From: CAYLQA01 sp964385695
GTDB taxonomy: Bacteria > Desulfobacterota > Desulfobulbia > Desulfobulbales > Desulfurivibrionaceae
Direction of reading: 5' to 3'
DNA length: 64,000 nt
Assembly (NCBI GenBank): GCA_964385695.1
Contig: CAYLQA010000007.1
Span: 1 to 64,000 of the forward strand
In this document: piece by piece, positions 27,455-36,543 of the stretch
Layout of the letters: each line of letters opens with the position of its first letter
How positions within the stretch are numbered: the stretch's first letter is position 1
Notes under the pieces: model-generated
Told to the model about the DNA's origin: nothing
Databases searched by the model: none
The model's input: only the letters and a program-made list of their open reading frames with translations
Position numbers and translations under genes: made by a program

Positions 27455-27817
27455 ATGCAGAAATACAAGTTTTTGACCTTGTCCATCGCTCTTTTACTTT
27501 TTGTAACCGCCTGTGCCACGCAAAACCCACAGGCAGTGATTACCCCGGAAAGATCATCTCTTTTTACCCGTTTCACCGATGAGGACAGGGAAAAGTTACA
27601 CCACGTATTGCAGTCGGTTCCCTCCTACGAAACATTCAATTGGGTGAACAGCCAAAACCAGCAACAATATTTCATAACTCCCCTCCCCGTGTTTAAAGAA
27701 GATCACAAGGTGTGCCGCAAAGCCCGCTTGGTGCAAGGGAAGAACAAACAGCAGAGCCCGCAAGAGATTCAGGCCTGCCGCCAAAACGGCGCCTGGATAA
27801 TACTTGCAGACAACTAA
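27455..27817 (+). CDS. Small outer-membrane-type lipoprotein
   Basis: 120 residues. The lipoprotein signal ends LLLFVTAC with Cys20 as the lipidation site. The mature part has no enzyme motif; its FITPLPVFKEDHKVCRKARL and the C-terminal QACRQNGAWII resemble the surface-antigen domain found in 17-kDa-type lipoproteins (CxxY/F-like pattern), with two Cys that may pair. The +2 residue is Ala, so sorting to the outer membrane is expected. It sits five bases before nadC and may share its transcript; no functional link is apparent. Confidence 0.8.
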   Translation: MQKYKFLTLSIALLLFVTACATQNPQAVITPERSSLFTRFTDEDREKLHHVLQSVPSYETFNWVNSQNQQQYFITPLPVFKEDHKVCRKARLVQGKNKQQSPQEIQACRQNGAWIILADN

Positions 27818-27822
27818 ATGTT

Positions 27823-28668
27823 ATGGACATTTCAAACTTAGAACAACAGATTGCAGCCTTTCTTCGTGAGGATATCGGCTTAGGCGACATCACCACAGAT
27901 TCAATATTTTCCGATACGGATCTTGCCCTAGCGCGTTTTGTTGCCAAGGAATCATTCGTTGTAGCCGGTATTGAGCAAGTCGCCCCCCGGGTCTTTGCTG
28001 CCAGGGATGCGTCAATTGAGTGTACTGCTCTGGTGCCGGACGGCCAGTTTGTTGAAAGCGGCACCACGATATTTGAGGCCAGGGGCACAGTAAAGGGACT
28101 GCTCACAGCCGAGCGCGTTGCCCTTAATCTCGCCCAACGGCTCAGTGGTATTGCCAGCTTAACAGCACAGTTTGTGAAACAGGTTGAAGGGCTGCCGGTT
28201 AAAATAGTCGATACCAGAAAAACCACCCCCGGGCTCCGCAGCCTTGAAAAATACGCGGTGCGTACAGGAGGGGGCCACAATCACCGTTTTAACCTGGCTG
28301 ATGGGATTATGATTAAGGATAATCATATTGCTGCGGCCGGCGGCTCTATCACAAATGCAGTGGAAACAATCAAGCACCGAGCACCCCACACCCTGAAAAT
28401 CGAAGTGGAAACAGAAAATCTTGCCCAGGTTCAGGAATGCCTTGATTGTGGGGTGGATATCATAATGCTTGATAATATGGATTTGGAAACAATGCGTGAG
28501 GCTGTGAACCTGGTGAATGGCAAGGCACTTGTCGAGGCTTCAGGTGGTGTTACCCTAGATTCTGTGCGTGAAATTGCCGAGACCGGGGTGGATATCATTT
28601 CCGTTGGCGCCCTTACCCACTCCGCTCCGGCTGTGGACATCAGCATGCGTTTGCAACTTGCCGGTTAG
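27823..28668 (+). CDS. nadC: Nicotinate-nucleotide pyrophosphorylase (carboxylating)
   Basis: 281 residues. It opens FLREDIGLGDITTDSIF and contains the phosphoribosyl-binding and quinolinate-site motifs RKTTPGLRSLEKYAVRTGGG, HNHRFNLADGIMIKDNHI, and IMLDNM near the end. The enzyme makes nicotinate mononucleotide from quinolinate and PRPP in NAD synthesis. The ATG at 27823 puts the conserved N-terminus in place; the frame is open further upstream inside the lipoprotein gene but without homology. It converges on the hybrid kinase gene, overlapping it by four bases. Confidence 0.97.
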   Translation: MDISNLEQQIAAFLREDIGLGDITTDSIFSDTDLALARFVAKESFVVAGIEQVAPRVFAARDASIECTALVPDGQFVESGTTIFEARGTVKGLLTAERVALNLAQRLSGIASLTAQFVKQVEGLPVKIVDTRKTTPGLRSLEKYAVRTGGGHNHRFNLADGIMIKDNHIAAAGGSITNAVETIKHRAPHTLKIEVETENLAQVQECLDCGVDIIMLDNMDLETMREAVNLVNGKALVEASGGVTLDSVREIAETGVDIISVGALTHSAPAVDISMRLQLAG

Positions 28669-31340
28669 TCCGCAGGCGTGTTGGGCTTTTTATCGTCCCC
28701 CTGTAAAAGCCCATGCACTGCACTGGTAAGGCCTTCCATGGTGAATGGTTTTTGCAAAAAGCCCCTCACACCGAGGCGCATAACCTCTTCCACCCTTGCA
28801 TCGTAACGAAACCCAGAAACCAGCAACACATTGACCTGGCTGTTGATCTCTTTCATCTCCATAAAGGCTTCGCGTCCGGCCTTTATAGGCATAACCATAT
28901 CCATAATGACTAAGGAAATCTTGCTGCTCTTTTCCCTATACCGGTCAACTCCATCCAAACCGTTTATCGCCGTAATTACATCATAACCGGCCATTTCAAG
29001 GATTTCGCAGGCGGTCCGTAACATAATTTCGTCATCATCAACAACCAGGACAAGGCCTTTGCCGTGGTATATATGTTTTTCCCGCACCGCTTCGGTTCCA
29101 TCAAGTCCCCTTTCTAAAAAGGGTAGATATACATTAAAGGTGGTTCCTTGGCCGGGCTCACTGTATACGTCAAGAAAACCATTTTGTTGCTGGATGATAT
29201 TGTAAACCATGGCCAGGCCAAGTCCGGTACCCTTGCCTTTTTCTTTTGTAGTGAAAAACGGATCAAATATTTTGCCCAGAATCTTCGGAGACATGCCAAC
29301 GCCGTTGTCACTGACAGAGATCAACCAATATCTACTCTCAGCAGCCTCGGGGTGAGAGGTGCGAAAAATATCATCCACATCCACCTGTTTCAGCTCGATT
29401 GAAAGTGTGCCGCCCCAGATATCATCATTGGGGCGCATAAATGTCATTGCATGAACGCCATTAATGCACAGGTTCAACAGGACCTGCTCAATCTGTGTCG
29501 GATCAGCCATGACATAGGCTGATTGCAATGCATAATCAATGATGAAATTGATTGATTTATCAAAGGTATTGTTGGCAATTTTCTTCACATGTTTGATGGA
29601 TAGATTAAGGTCAACCGGCACAAGATCAACCTCTTGCTGGCGCGAAAGGGTCAGCAATTGCTGCACCAAGTCCGCTGCCCTTTGGCCTGAATTTTCCATG
29701 CGTTTCAGGTAGTCATAAAGCTCTGTATCGTTCACCTCTTTGCCAATGTTAATTTTGTACTCCAAAAGGGAAATGGTACCGAGAATTCCCCCCAACATAT
29801 TGTTGAAATCATGGGCCAGGCCACCTGCCAAGGTGCCGACGGTATCCATTTTTTGTGCCTGTATGAGCTGCTGTTCCTTTTCCTCAAGCTCGGTAATATC
29901 ATCAAGGCGAATGGCAATACCGTTGGTACCGTTGGCAATGAGCGGGAAAAAGGTCATATTGTAGATGCTGTCGTCATTTTCGTCCGGTTGCTCTCGGTGT
30001 AGCTCTACTGGATTTCGGTACTGGTTAGTTTCACTGAAATACTGTCTGTACTTATCAAAAAACGGGGCAATATCCCAAATTGTTCTGCCGATTGCCTTTG
30101 AGGCCGCAACCCCGGTAATCTTATATGCGGCTGTATTCCATTGGGTGATGTAGCCATCATGATCAGTGGTAACCAGCATGGAGGGCATGGATTCAATAAT
30201 ATTGCTCAGATAATTACGCATCCGGGTAATCTCTTCAGCCGCCTTTTTTTGCTGGGTAATGTCCCGAATCAGCCCCTCAAGTAATTTTATCGACCCGGTT
30301 TCCTCTTCATACACAGCATGACAGGTCAAAGAGCAGTAGAGCTCATCACCATTTAAATGCCGCATAACAAGCTCATAATTCCTTACAAACTTTTTGGTTA
30401 TGAGTATGTCGTGTAATCTTTGTGCAGGCTGTAATCCGACAAGGAGGTCGGAAAAAAGGTTTTTACCGATCAACAGATCCCTGTCCTCATACCCGAGAAT
30501 CTCAAGCATTGTCGGGTTTACATCCTTTACTTGACCATTGGGTAAAGAAACAAAAACACCTTCCATGGCCCGCTCAAAAAGGGACCGGAATTTTTTTTCT
30601 GATTTTTTAAGGGCAAACTCCCGTGTTTCAATGTCTGAGCCCATCTTTTCAAGGGCTTGGGAGAGGGTGTTGATTTCACTCACCCATTTACTTTTGGGCT
30701 TACGGTAGATGAAATTCCCCTGACTGATCTCTTTGGTTACATCAACGAGGCGGGCCAGGGGCTTTGTCATTTGCCTTGCGCCGAAAATGCCCAAAACGAT
30801 CGAGATAAGCCAAACCACAAGGGCAGTCAGAATCCCCTTCATGCGAATATCTGAAACCTGCTGCATGATGGGCTCAAGGGATAGAAAAACCCTGGTTTTA
30901 CCAATTTTCATATCTTCTATAACTACAGGTGAGGTAACGATCAGCTGATGATTCCTACGATCACGATGCACACAAATCTCTTCATTTTTCTCTAAGCAAT
31001 AGGCAGCGATCTCCTTTGGCAGCATTGTTCCCAATTGATTGACATCGGAATGGGCCAAAACAACACCAACGGTGTCGGTTATGGCAATATCAATCACCTC
31101 GGTTCTGTCGGAGAGATCAGCAATAAACTCCTGCATTGGGGCATAATTTTCAGCAATCAAAAAATCAGCCACGGAAAAAGAGGCGTTCAAAGTAATGGTT
31201 TTGCCGTATTGGGCAAGGTTGCTGGTTGCAAGATCCTTAAAGCGTGATGTGTAAATAAATACGATGGATGCTGTGAGCAGAAGTGTGACAACAAGAAAAT
31301 AGAGGATGAAGTGGGTGCGGAGTTTAATATTATACATCAT
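28665..31340 (-). CDS. Hybrid sensor histidine kinase with two PAS domains and a receiver
   Basis: 891 residues: membrane helices at about 10-30 and 175-195 bracket a periplasmic sensor of about 145 residues. Then come HAMP (195-250), PAS 1 (265-385), PAS 2 (390-500), a kinase core with His510 in LAHDFNNML, an ATP-binding domain with GTGLGLAMVYNII, and a C-terminal receiver with Asp814 in MDMVMP. The AHDFNN box is typical of hybrid kinases whose phosphate leaves through their own receiver. Its start codon overlaps the stop of the phosphonate-type binding protein, so the binding protein is its likely sensory partner. No separate output gene is adjacent. Confidence 0.93.
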   Translation of the reverse strand: MMYNIKLRTHFILYFLVVTLLLTASIVFIYTSRFKDLATSNLAQYGKTITLNASFSVADFLIAENYAPMQEFIADLSDRTEVIDIAITDTVGVVLAHSDVNQLGTMLPKEIAAYCLEKNEEICVHRDRRNHQLIVTSPVVIEDMKIGKTRVFLSLEPIMQQVSDIRMKGILTALVVWLISIVLGIFGARQMTKPLARLVDVTKEISQGNFIYRKPKSKWVSEINTLSQALEKMGSDIETREFALKKSEKKFRSLFERAMEGVFVSLPNGQVKDVNPTMLEILGYEDRDLLIGKNLFSDLLVGLQPAQRLHDILITKKFVRNYELVMRHLNGDELYCSLTCHAVYEEETGSIKLLEGLIRDITQQKKAAEEITRMRNYLSNIIESMPSMLVTTDHDGYITQWNTAAYKITGVAASKAIGRTIWDIAPFFDKYRQYFSETNQYRNPVELHREQPDENDDSIYNMTFFPLIANGTNGIAIRLDDITELEEKEQQLIQAQKMDTVGTLAGGLAHDFNNMLGGILGTISLLEYKINIGKEVNDTELYDYLKRMENSGQRAADLVQQLLTLSRQQEVDLVPVDLNLSIKHVKKIANNTFDKSINFIIDYALQSAYVMADPTQIEQVLLNLCINGVHAMTFMRPNDDIWGGTLSIELKQVDVDDIFRTSHPEAAESRYWLISVSDNGVGMSPKILGKIFDPFFTTKEKGKGTGLGLAMVYNIIQQQNGFLDVYSEPGQGTTFNVYLPFLERGLDGTEAVREKHIYHGKGLVLVVDDDEIMLRTACEILEMAGYDVITAINGLDGVDRYREKSSKISLVIMDMVMPIKAGREAFMEMKEINSQVNVLLVSGFRYDARVEEVMRLGVRGFLQKPFTMEGLTSAVHGLLQGDDKKPNTPAD

Positions 31341-32200
31341 TGCACCCGGCCGGTCAGATTGTTGATTGTGCTGCGAAAATCATCATAATCTCCATCTTCG
31401 GCCTTTACTATGGACTTGATCCTTAAACTGTTCAGTATCCTTCTGCCTTCGATGGTTTCAGGGGAAAGTTCAACAAGGACCTGTTGAACTTTTTGTATCA
31501 AGGATGGATCAAGATCATCCTTTACCACAAAGGGAAACTGCGGAATAGCTTCAGAGCGGGAAATGATGGAAATTTTATCCCGCATATTGTCGAACACAGG
31601 GCTATCCAAGGCATCAAGGCGAATGGTTCCTGCATCAAACTTCCTGTTCACGACTCCGAAGATAATGGAATCAAGCTTGCCAAGGAAAAAGAAGTCAACA
31701 TCCTTGTCCGGATGCAATCCGGCGTTCACGAGCTGCTGGTAAATAAAAAGATGGCCGCCATAAGAGTTTTTACCAACCGAGGCCACCCGTTTGCCTTTCA
31801 GTTGAGCGATTGTCTTTATTTCACTGTCTTTGCGTACAATCACGCCACCATAAAAACCAGGATCACCTGCGGCAATAACCTTGTATCCGCTGGCAGTCAT
31901 GTGGAAATAACAGGTCACACAAGGAAAGGCGATATCATAGCTCCCCTGAGCTCCGCGCTCGTTGAATGTTTTAAAATCCGGTGTCGTAACCAGTTGCACG
32001 TTGTAGCCGGTGTTTTTTTTAAGCAATTTCACCAGCGGGGCAAACACATGCATGACGGTACGAGGACTTTTATAAGGGAATACACCGAAACGGAGAGTTT
32101 TGTTGTATGGATCCAGGGCAAGGCAATGCTGCCCCTGAACAAGGAAAAAGAAAAGACCAACAAATATAATAAAACAACATTTTTTACTAATATCACGCAT
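31337..32200 (-). CDS. PhnD-like periplasmic binding protein
   Basis: About 287 residues from the ATG at 32200. A signal peptide (CFIIFVGLFFFLVQGQHCLA) is followed by a phosphate/phosphite/phosphonate-binding fold: LRFGVFPYKSPRTVMHVFAPL, TPDFKTFNERG, YDIAFPCVTCYF, and the lobe-crossing LKGKRVASVGKNSYGGHLF. No permease or ATPase gene accompanies it. It overlaps the start of the hybrid kinase by four bases (ATGA). In several two-component systems a binding protein of this fold presents ligand to a kinase, and that is the probable role here. The ligand need not be phosphonate. Start choice is moderately certain because no strong ribosome site is seen. Confidence 0.85.
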   Translation of the reverse strand: MRDISKKCCFIIFVGLFFFLVQGQHCLALDPYNKTLRFGVFPYKSPRTVMHVFAPLVKLLKKNTGYNVQLVTTPDFKTFNERGAQGSYDIAFPCVTCYFHMTASGYKVIAAGDPGFYGGVIVRKDSEIKTIAQLKGKRVASVGKNSYGGHLFIYQQLVNAGLHPDKDVDFFFLGKLDSIIFGVVNRKFDAGTIRLDALDSPVFDNMRDKISIISRSEAIPQFPFVVKDDLDPSLIQKVQQVLVELSPETIEGRRILNSLRIKSIVKAEDGDYDDFRSTINNLTGRVQ

Positions 32201-32333
32201 TGCACACCCATTTCTTACTACACCCAAGACATATATTAGAGTGAGACTTTTCTGGATGTCAAGCAATTGCCTAAATAATGAGCCTGAGGTGATTTTTGGG
32301 GGTCTACCCCAACAAGTTAAATGAGTTTCCGAG

Positions 32334-33632
32334 CTAAAAACTGCGTGAAAGAGTGATACTGCTCACATTTCTTAAATAGGTATAGGTGCTGTAATTTGAA
32401 TTGTTATCGGTGTACTGATGATCCAAAATTAATGACCATCCTTTATTGAAATCATGGATGATGCTGCAATTATACATTCTTTGTTCGTCTTCCCGATCAG
32501 GGTCGCCAATAAGGTCATAATTACTTTTTCTGTAGCTTGCCGCAGCGTATAATTCCCATCCTTTTAAAGGATAATAGCTTATGCCTCCCCTGAGACGGTG
32601 CCGGGTAGGAGAGTAGTCTCCATGATCACGGTCATTTTCCTCAAACATATAATCTGCATATAAGCGCCACTTTTGCTTATCCAATACAGACTTCCCCTCT
32701 AAGCGGTGCCGCCACCCATCTGAGGTGTTGTACGCCATATCAAGCATGTCAAAGTAAGTAAGGCTGTAACGAAATCGGATCGACGCATCTGGGCCGATAT
32801 AACGTTGCAGACGGATACTTGCGGAAGTTGCCTGCTCAAAGCTTTTACCATCTTGAATGGTATATGTATATTCGCCTTCACTTATAAGTGTCCAATCGCC
32901 AAAAGGAAGGCGATAAAAGAGCCCAGCGTTGATAGAACCAAGATCAAACTCGTTTAAATCGATATACTTTTGGAACAATATGCTGGACTGCAGGCGAAGT
33001 TGTTTTTCACCTTGCTCATACAGTGGTTTTTTAAAAAAGCCAAACACCTCACCATAAGAGTCACCCTGTTCGCTTGTGACAACAGGATCTCCGCCTGAAC
33101 TGAGCTGCACGTTGTCGTCATACCCCAAGGCAAAAGAGTAGTATTTGAGAGTGGGAGAGAGTTGCGAAATCTCCTTACCGTTTAGGCGATCAAGCGCCTC
33201 ATTGGCAAGGATTTGGACTTTGTTGTTTGTTTTTTGTTGTGCCGCTTTTTGAAACCATGTCTTTGCCGTGGCGAGATCATCACTTTTTAAGGCAACTAAG
33301 CCAAGATTGTAATGAGCGAGCGGAGCCATTTTTTCATTGTTGGCTAATGAGAGAAAGGCGTCGTTTGCCTGGCTATACTTCGCCGTTTTAAAGGCACAGA
33401 CCCCAAGGTTATAAAAAAGAGATGGTTTATTCATGCCGCATTTTTGAGCCTCGTTAAATGCAGCATGGGCAAGTTGATAATTCCCAGCCCTAAATTTTTT
33501 AACACCTTGGCTGAAATGGCTGGAGGCGATGGACTGCTTGTTTGGCTGGGAATAACAGGGGGGAGAAACTAGGCAAATTACCAGGATGAGCAATACGCGA
33601 GATAGAAGTGGCCAAAACATATTTTGTAACAC
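32334..33632 (-). CDS. TPR plus outer-membrane beta-barrel protein
   Basis: 432 residues. A signal peptide (about 1-28, ending PPCYSQ) precedes two or three tetratricopeptide repeats (about 38-150: FSQGVKKFRAGNYQLAHAAF, LFYNLGVCAFKTAKYSQAN, AHYNLGLVALKSDDLATAK). The C-terminal half is a series of alternating amphipathic strands ending in LSRSF with a terminal Phe, as in outer-membrane porin-like barrels. The fusion resembles exopolysaccharide export or surface-protein secretion components, but no export genes are near. It follows the ECF sigma module on the same strand (119-bp gap). The start may be the GTG at 33632 or the ATG at 33620. Confidence 0.8.
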   Translation of the reverse strand: MLQNMFWPLLSRVLLILVICLVSPPCYSQPNKQSIASSHFSQGVKKFRAGNYQLAHAAFNEAQKCGMNKPSLFYNLGVCAFKTAKYSQANDAFLSLANNEKMAPLAHYNLGLVALKSDDLATAKTWFQKAAQQKTNNKVQILANEALDRLNGKEISQLSPTLKYYSFALGYDDNVQLSSGGDPVVTSEQGDSYGEVFGFFKKPLYEQGEKQLRLQSSILFQKYIDLNEFDLGSINAGLFYRLPFGDWTLISEGEYTYTIQDGKSFEQATSASIRLQRYIGPDASIRFRYSLTYFDMLDMAYNTSDGWRHRLEGKSVLDKQKWRLYADYMFEENDRDHGDYSPTRHRLRGGISYYPLKGWELYAAASYRKSNYDLIGDPDREDEQRMYNCSIIHDFNKGWSLILDHQYTDNNSNYSTYTYLRNVSSITLSRSF

Positions 33633-33751
33633 ACCCCAGTTTCATCATAAAAATTAAAAAAGACGCTCAACACTTATAACCTAAGTGCGTGAACGCCTTA
33701 ACAATGATCGCTATCCTATTAAGAGTCAATGCGGCGAATTGTCGCTCTTTG

Positions 33752-34156
33752 TTAGTTGCCCCCTTTGCCCTTTCCTGGTTGAGAGCCGCCAGCCCCTTGC
33801 CCTAGCTGCTCTTTTGCTTCATTGGCCTGTTCCCGGGCCTCGGCAATTTTGCCTTTGAGATCTTGGGTCTGCTCTTTGGCCTGTTGAGAATGCGAACGTT
33901 GCTCCTGCGCCTGTTCACGCATCTCCCGCGAGCTTTCCCCTTCTGGCTGCTTGTTATTCAATCGTTTTTGTTGCTGTTGCCGATTACGGAGGAATAAAGG
34001 TAAATCAAGCCGGTTGGTAACCTCCTCGGAGTTATCCACCTCCTCATCAATCACCTCCATGGTGATTTCAAGGTCACCTAAACTCTCTGCGGCCCACAAT
34101 ACTGAACTGCAAGACAAGAAGAAAAAAGCTGTCAGACACAACAGTAATTTCTTCAT
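33752..34156 (-). CDS. Secreted Gln/Glu-rich coiled-coil protein of the ECF module
   Basis: 134 residues. The signal peptide MKKLLLCLTAFFFLSC ends at or near Cys16 (possible lipoprotein) or after WAA. An acidic segment follows (ITMEVIDEEVDNSEEV), then a charged Gln/Arg/Glu-rich helix from about 55 to 120 and a Gly-rich tail. I recognise no family. GGGGAG lies before the ATG at 34156. It sits between the anti-sigma gene (28 bp away) and the TPR-barrel gene, so it is probably a periplasmic or envelope member of the regulon, for example a sensor or client of the anti-sigma factor. Confidence 0.75.
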   Translation of the reverse strand: MKKLLLCLTAFFFLSCSSVLWAAESLGDLEITMEVIDEEVDNSEEVTNRLDLPLFLRNRQQQQKRLNNKQPEGESSREMREQAQEQRSHSQQAKEQTQDLKGKIAEAREQANEAKEQLGQGAGGSQPGKGKGGN

Positions 34157-34184
34157 GATGCACTCCCCTTTTAATAGCGTCATT

Positions 34185-34868
34185 TTATACATTAAAGAGA
34201 GCCGATGATGTTTGTCTGGAGATCGAGTTGTCACGGACCTGCATTTTCAACTTCAACTCTCTATGTTTTGACTGGTGGTCAATCCTGGTGATGATTGAGG
34301 CCTCACCCTTCATGCTGCCGACAAGCGGTAAGGTCAAAAGGTTTTTACCTTGGGCAAGATTAGTTACCCATGAAATCTCACGCTGTTCGGGGTGCCCGGC
34401 CAATGAGACCTCTTGCGGCAACATAATGGTAATAAGGGCGCCTTGCAAAGGCTGTGGTGCACGGACAACAAGATTGATATCCTTTGTTTCGTTCAGGTTG
34501 ATTATTTTGGCAATGGACTGTGCTTTTGCTGGTACAATCTGCTGCGGGGGGTGGGACACGGGCACACTGATCAACAACCACGCGATCATGGCTGCAAGCG
34601 CAGCTCCGGCCCAGGAATACCAGACAGCTTTCTGTCTTCTGCGCCGCTGCTGTTTCTTTACCGAGGTAAAAACACGCTCAGTAAAATCCGCAGAAGGAGC
34701 TTCAACAGGCAGGTCCTTTAGTGCACTGACAAGCTGCAATGCCTCTTCGTAATAAAGGGCACAGGATTTACAAGCATCAAGGTGCGACCGAATTGCAGCC
34801 TCTTCTTCAGCAGCAAGGACACCATCGATATAATCGTCAAGCTGTTGTTTTATTGTTTGGCACGTCAT
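34185..34868 (-). CDS. Zinc-finger anti-sigma factor
   Basis: About 227 residues. The N-terminal anti-sigma domain has the zinc-binding pattern SHLDACKSC preceded by Cys3, matching ZAS-type HxxxCxxC. A single membrane helix (about 91-113, WAGAALAAMIAWLLISV) leads to a periplasmic region of about 110 residues rich in beta strand. It should hold the preceding ECF sigma factor inactive until an envelope signal arrives. The ATG at 34868 follows GAGGAT and lies 37 bp after the sigma stop. Confidence 0.88.
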   Translation of the reverse strand: MTCQTIKQQLDDYIDGVLAAEEEAAIRSHLDACKSCALYYEEALQLVSALKDLPVEAPSADFTERVFTSVKKQQRRRRQKAVWYSWAGAALAAMIAWLLISVPVSHPPQQIVPAKAQSIAKIINLNETKDINLVVRAPQPLQGALITIMLPQEVSLAGHPEQREISWVTNLAQGKNLLTLPLVGSMKGEASIITRIDHQSKHRELKLKMQVRDNSISRQTSSALFNV

Positions 34869-34905
34869 AATCATATCCTCATACTTAGGATAACGTTGCA
34901 TCTGT

Positions 34906-35469
34906 TTACAGGGTTCCAAGAAGCAGTTTTTTTCTGAGATTGCCCCTGGCACGGTGCAGGCGGGACTTTAAAGTCCCCAGGGGCGTTTCCAAAATATCTT
35001 CAAGCTCGGGCAGCGGGTATCCCTCAATGTCATGGAGCACGCAAACTACACGCTGCTCAACATTTAAACACCTTATGGCCGCACGTAATTGATCGTTTTT
35101 GACCTTTGTTTCAAGCTGTGCATCCGGGCCGGGATTTGATGAGGCAATCCCATCCAGCACTTCAGGGTCATCCGGCTCACGTTTGGTCTTTAAGAGGCTG
35201 AGTGGAGAGCGCCAGAATTTACGCTGTTGATCTAAAAAGGTGCGATACAAGACCTTGGCCAACCAAGCGCGTAATTTGTCAATCTCTGTAAGGTTGTTAC
35301 GATGCAGGTACACCTTGACCAGAACATCCTGTACCAGATCTTCGGCATCGGCAACTTTCCCGGTAAAGCGGTAGGCTAAACGGTAGAGAAACTGTAAGTG
35401 CGGCCCGAGTACTTTTTCAAAGTTTTCCGCTTCACTTAACTCTGCGGAAATAGGAACAACCTTATCCAT
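34906..35469 (-). CDS. ECF-family RNA polymerase sigma factor
   Basis: About 187 residues with region 2 (LYRLAYRFTGKVADAEDLVQDVLVKVY, in parts: the AEDLVQD core and VYLHR) and region 4 (LNVEQRVVCVLHDIEGYPLPE then GTLKSRLHRARGNL). There is no region 1 or 3. It is first in an operon with the zinc-finger anti-sigma factor and an envelope protein, and the upstream DNA carries a GGAACC-N16-CGTTAC promoter of the type ECF factors recognise, suggesting self-activation. I start at the ATG at 35469; a TTG nine bases earlier is possible. Confidence 0.94.
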   Translation of the reverse strand: MDKVVPISAELSEAENFEKVLGPHLQFLYRLAYRFTGKVADAEDLVQDVLVKVYLHRNNLTEIDKLRAWLAKVLYRTFLDQQRKFWRSPLSLLKTKREPDDPEVLDGIASSNPGPDAQLETKVKNDQLRAAIRCLNVEQRVVCVLHDIEGYPLPELEDILETPLGTLKSRLHRARGNLRKKLLLGTL

Positions 35470-35479
35470 GTTGTTCAAT

Positions 35480-35507
35480 GTAACGCTTCTAAAGTGTGAT
35501 TGGTTCC
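35480..35507 (-). promoter_or_regulatory. ECF-type promoter before the sigma gene
   Basis: On the minus strand GGAACC (35507-35502) and CGTTAC (35485-35480) are separated by 16 bases, matching the common ECF pattern of GGAAC plus 16-17 plus CGT. Transcription would begin about 4 bases before the ATG at 35469, so the sigma mRNA would be nearly leaderless. I did not find the same pair before other genes here. Confidence 0.6.
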
Positions 35508-35613
35508 ACTATTTTTCATTTTTTTGTGAAAAGTTGCGTTTCCGACGCCTTGTTACTGAGCTTTAAATGGTGTAAATTCAGTACATTATCGTTTTCAAGA
35601 ATAAGGGCACTTC

Positions 35614-36465
35614 ATGACCATTCCCATAGGCAAACGCATTGAGCAGCTCGACGATTTTCCCACACTGCCTCAAAGTCTGCATCGCATCTTAAGCGAACTT
35701 GATGCCATAGAAACCACAGCCGACTCATTAGATAAAATCATCGGCGAAGACCCAATGCTTACGGCCCGTATCCTTCGGGTGGCCAACTCAGCAGCCTATG
35801 GTGCCATGCGCGAGATCAGTAGCATTTCCAGGGCGGTCATGACCATGGGCTTTGACGAGGTGCGAAACATTGTCATTGCCCTCTCTTTAACCGGCGCCTT
35901 TGCCAATGATTTGGAAATGGATGAGTTTGACATCAGTGAGCTGTGGCTCCATTCGGTTGGGGTTGCCAAAGCCGCGCAATTGTTGGCTCGCCACGTCAAG
36001 ACCCTGGATGAGAATGAGATGTTTACCGCAGGGCTCATCCATGATCTTGGCCGGGTACTTTCCTGCCTCTATTTCCAAGATGAAATGCGCGCCATATTTG
36101 AAAAATGCCGACAGAACTCAACCACCCTACTTGAGGCAGAAAAAGAGCTCGAACTCGCCCATGGCGAAGTGGGCGCTTATTTAGCGGTAAAATGGGGATT
36201 CAGCGATCTTTTAGCCACTGTGGTGCGCTATCATCACAGCCCGACTGCGGCTGGAAATCATATACAGGCAGCATCACTCATCTACCTGGCAGACGGTCTT
36301 GCCAAAAAAATCGGCCTTGGTTGGAGTCATTCGGATGATGATGACAGGTTGCTCATACCAAAAAGTTTAGGCATTAAAGGAGCAACCATCAAAGGGGTGG
36401 CGAAGCAGCTCAATGATGAAAAAAAAGAGCTGCTTGCCAGCTGGAGCCAGGTCATTTTTAATTAG
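35614..36465 (+). CDS. HDOD-domain signalling protein
   Basis: 283 residues, mostly one HDOD domain (about 12-210): LPTLPQSLHRILSEL at the start, DPMLTARILRVANSAAY, and AGLIHDLGRVLSCLY with the His-Asp pair, then VVRYHHSP. HDOD proteins are HD-related but usually lack the full metal site and act in regulation of motility, biofilm or stress. No partner domain is fused. The ribosome site AAGGGC precedes the ATG. Its stop codon is formed by the first three bases of a 65-bp inverted-repeat element, so an insertion may have reset the C-terminus. Confidence 0.88.
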   Translation: MTIPIGKRIEQLDDFPTLPQSLHRILSELDAIETTADSLDKIIGEDPMLTARILRVANSAAYGAMREISSISRAVMTMGFDEVRNIVIALSLTGAFANDLEMDEFDISELWLHSVGVAKAAQLLARHVKTLDENEMFTAGLIHDLGRVLSCLYFQDEMRAIFEKCRQNSTTLLEAEKELELAHGEVGAYLAVKWGFSDLLATVVRYHHSPTAAGNHIQAASLIYLADGLAKKIGLGWSHSDDDDRLLIPKSLGIKGATIKGVAKQLNDEKKELLASWSQVIFN

Positions 36466-36527
36466 TGTCGCGTCAAGGATGAAAAAGACCAAGTAAGATG
36501 CGTCAGTTCAGAGTTGACGCGACACTA
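36463..36527. repeat. 65-bp element with 14-bp terminal inverted repeats
   Basis: TAGTGTCGCGTCAA (36463-36476) and TTGACGCGACACTA (36514-36527) are perfect inverted copies around a 37-bp centre that contains a second, imperfect match (TGCGTCA). There is no T-run, so it is not a standard terminator. The shape suits a small non-autonomous transposon (MITE) or the fused ends of an insertion sequence. It supplies the stop codon of the HDOD gene. Confidence 0.65.
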
Positions 36528-36543
36528 GACCGGCGCTGTTGTT

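Noticed and set aside
31484..32239. 251-residue open frame opposite the PhnD-like gene
   Set aside because: No recognisable motifs and shadowed by a well-supported gene.
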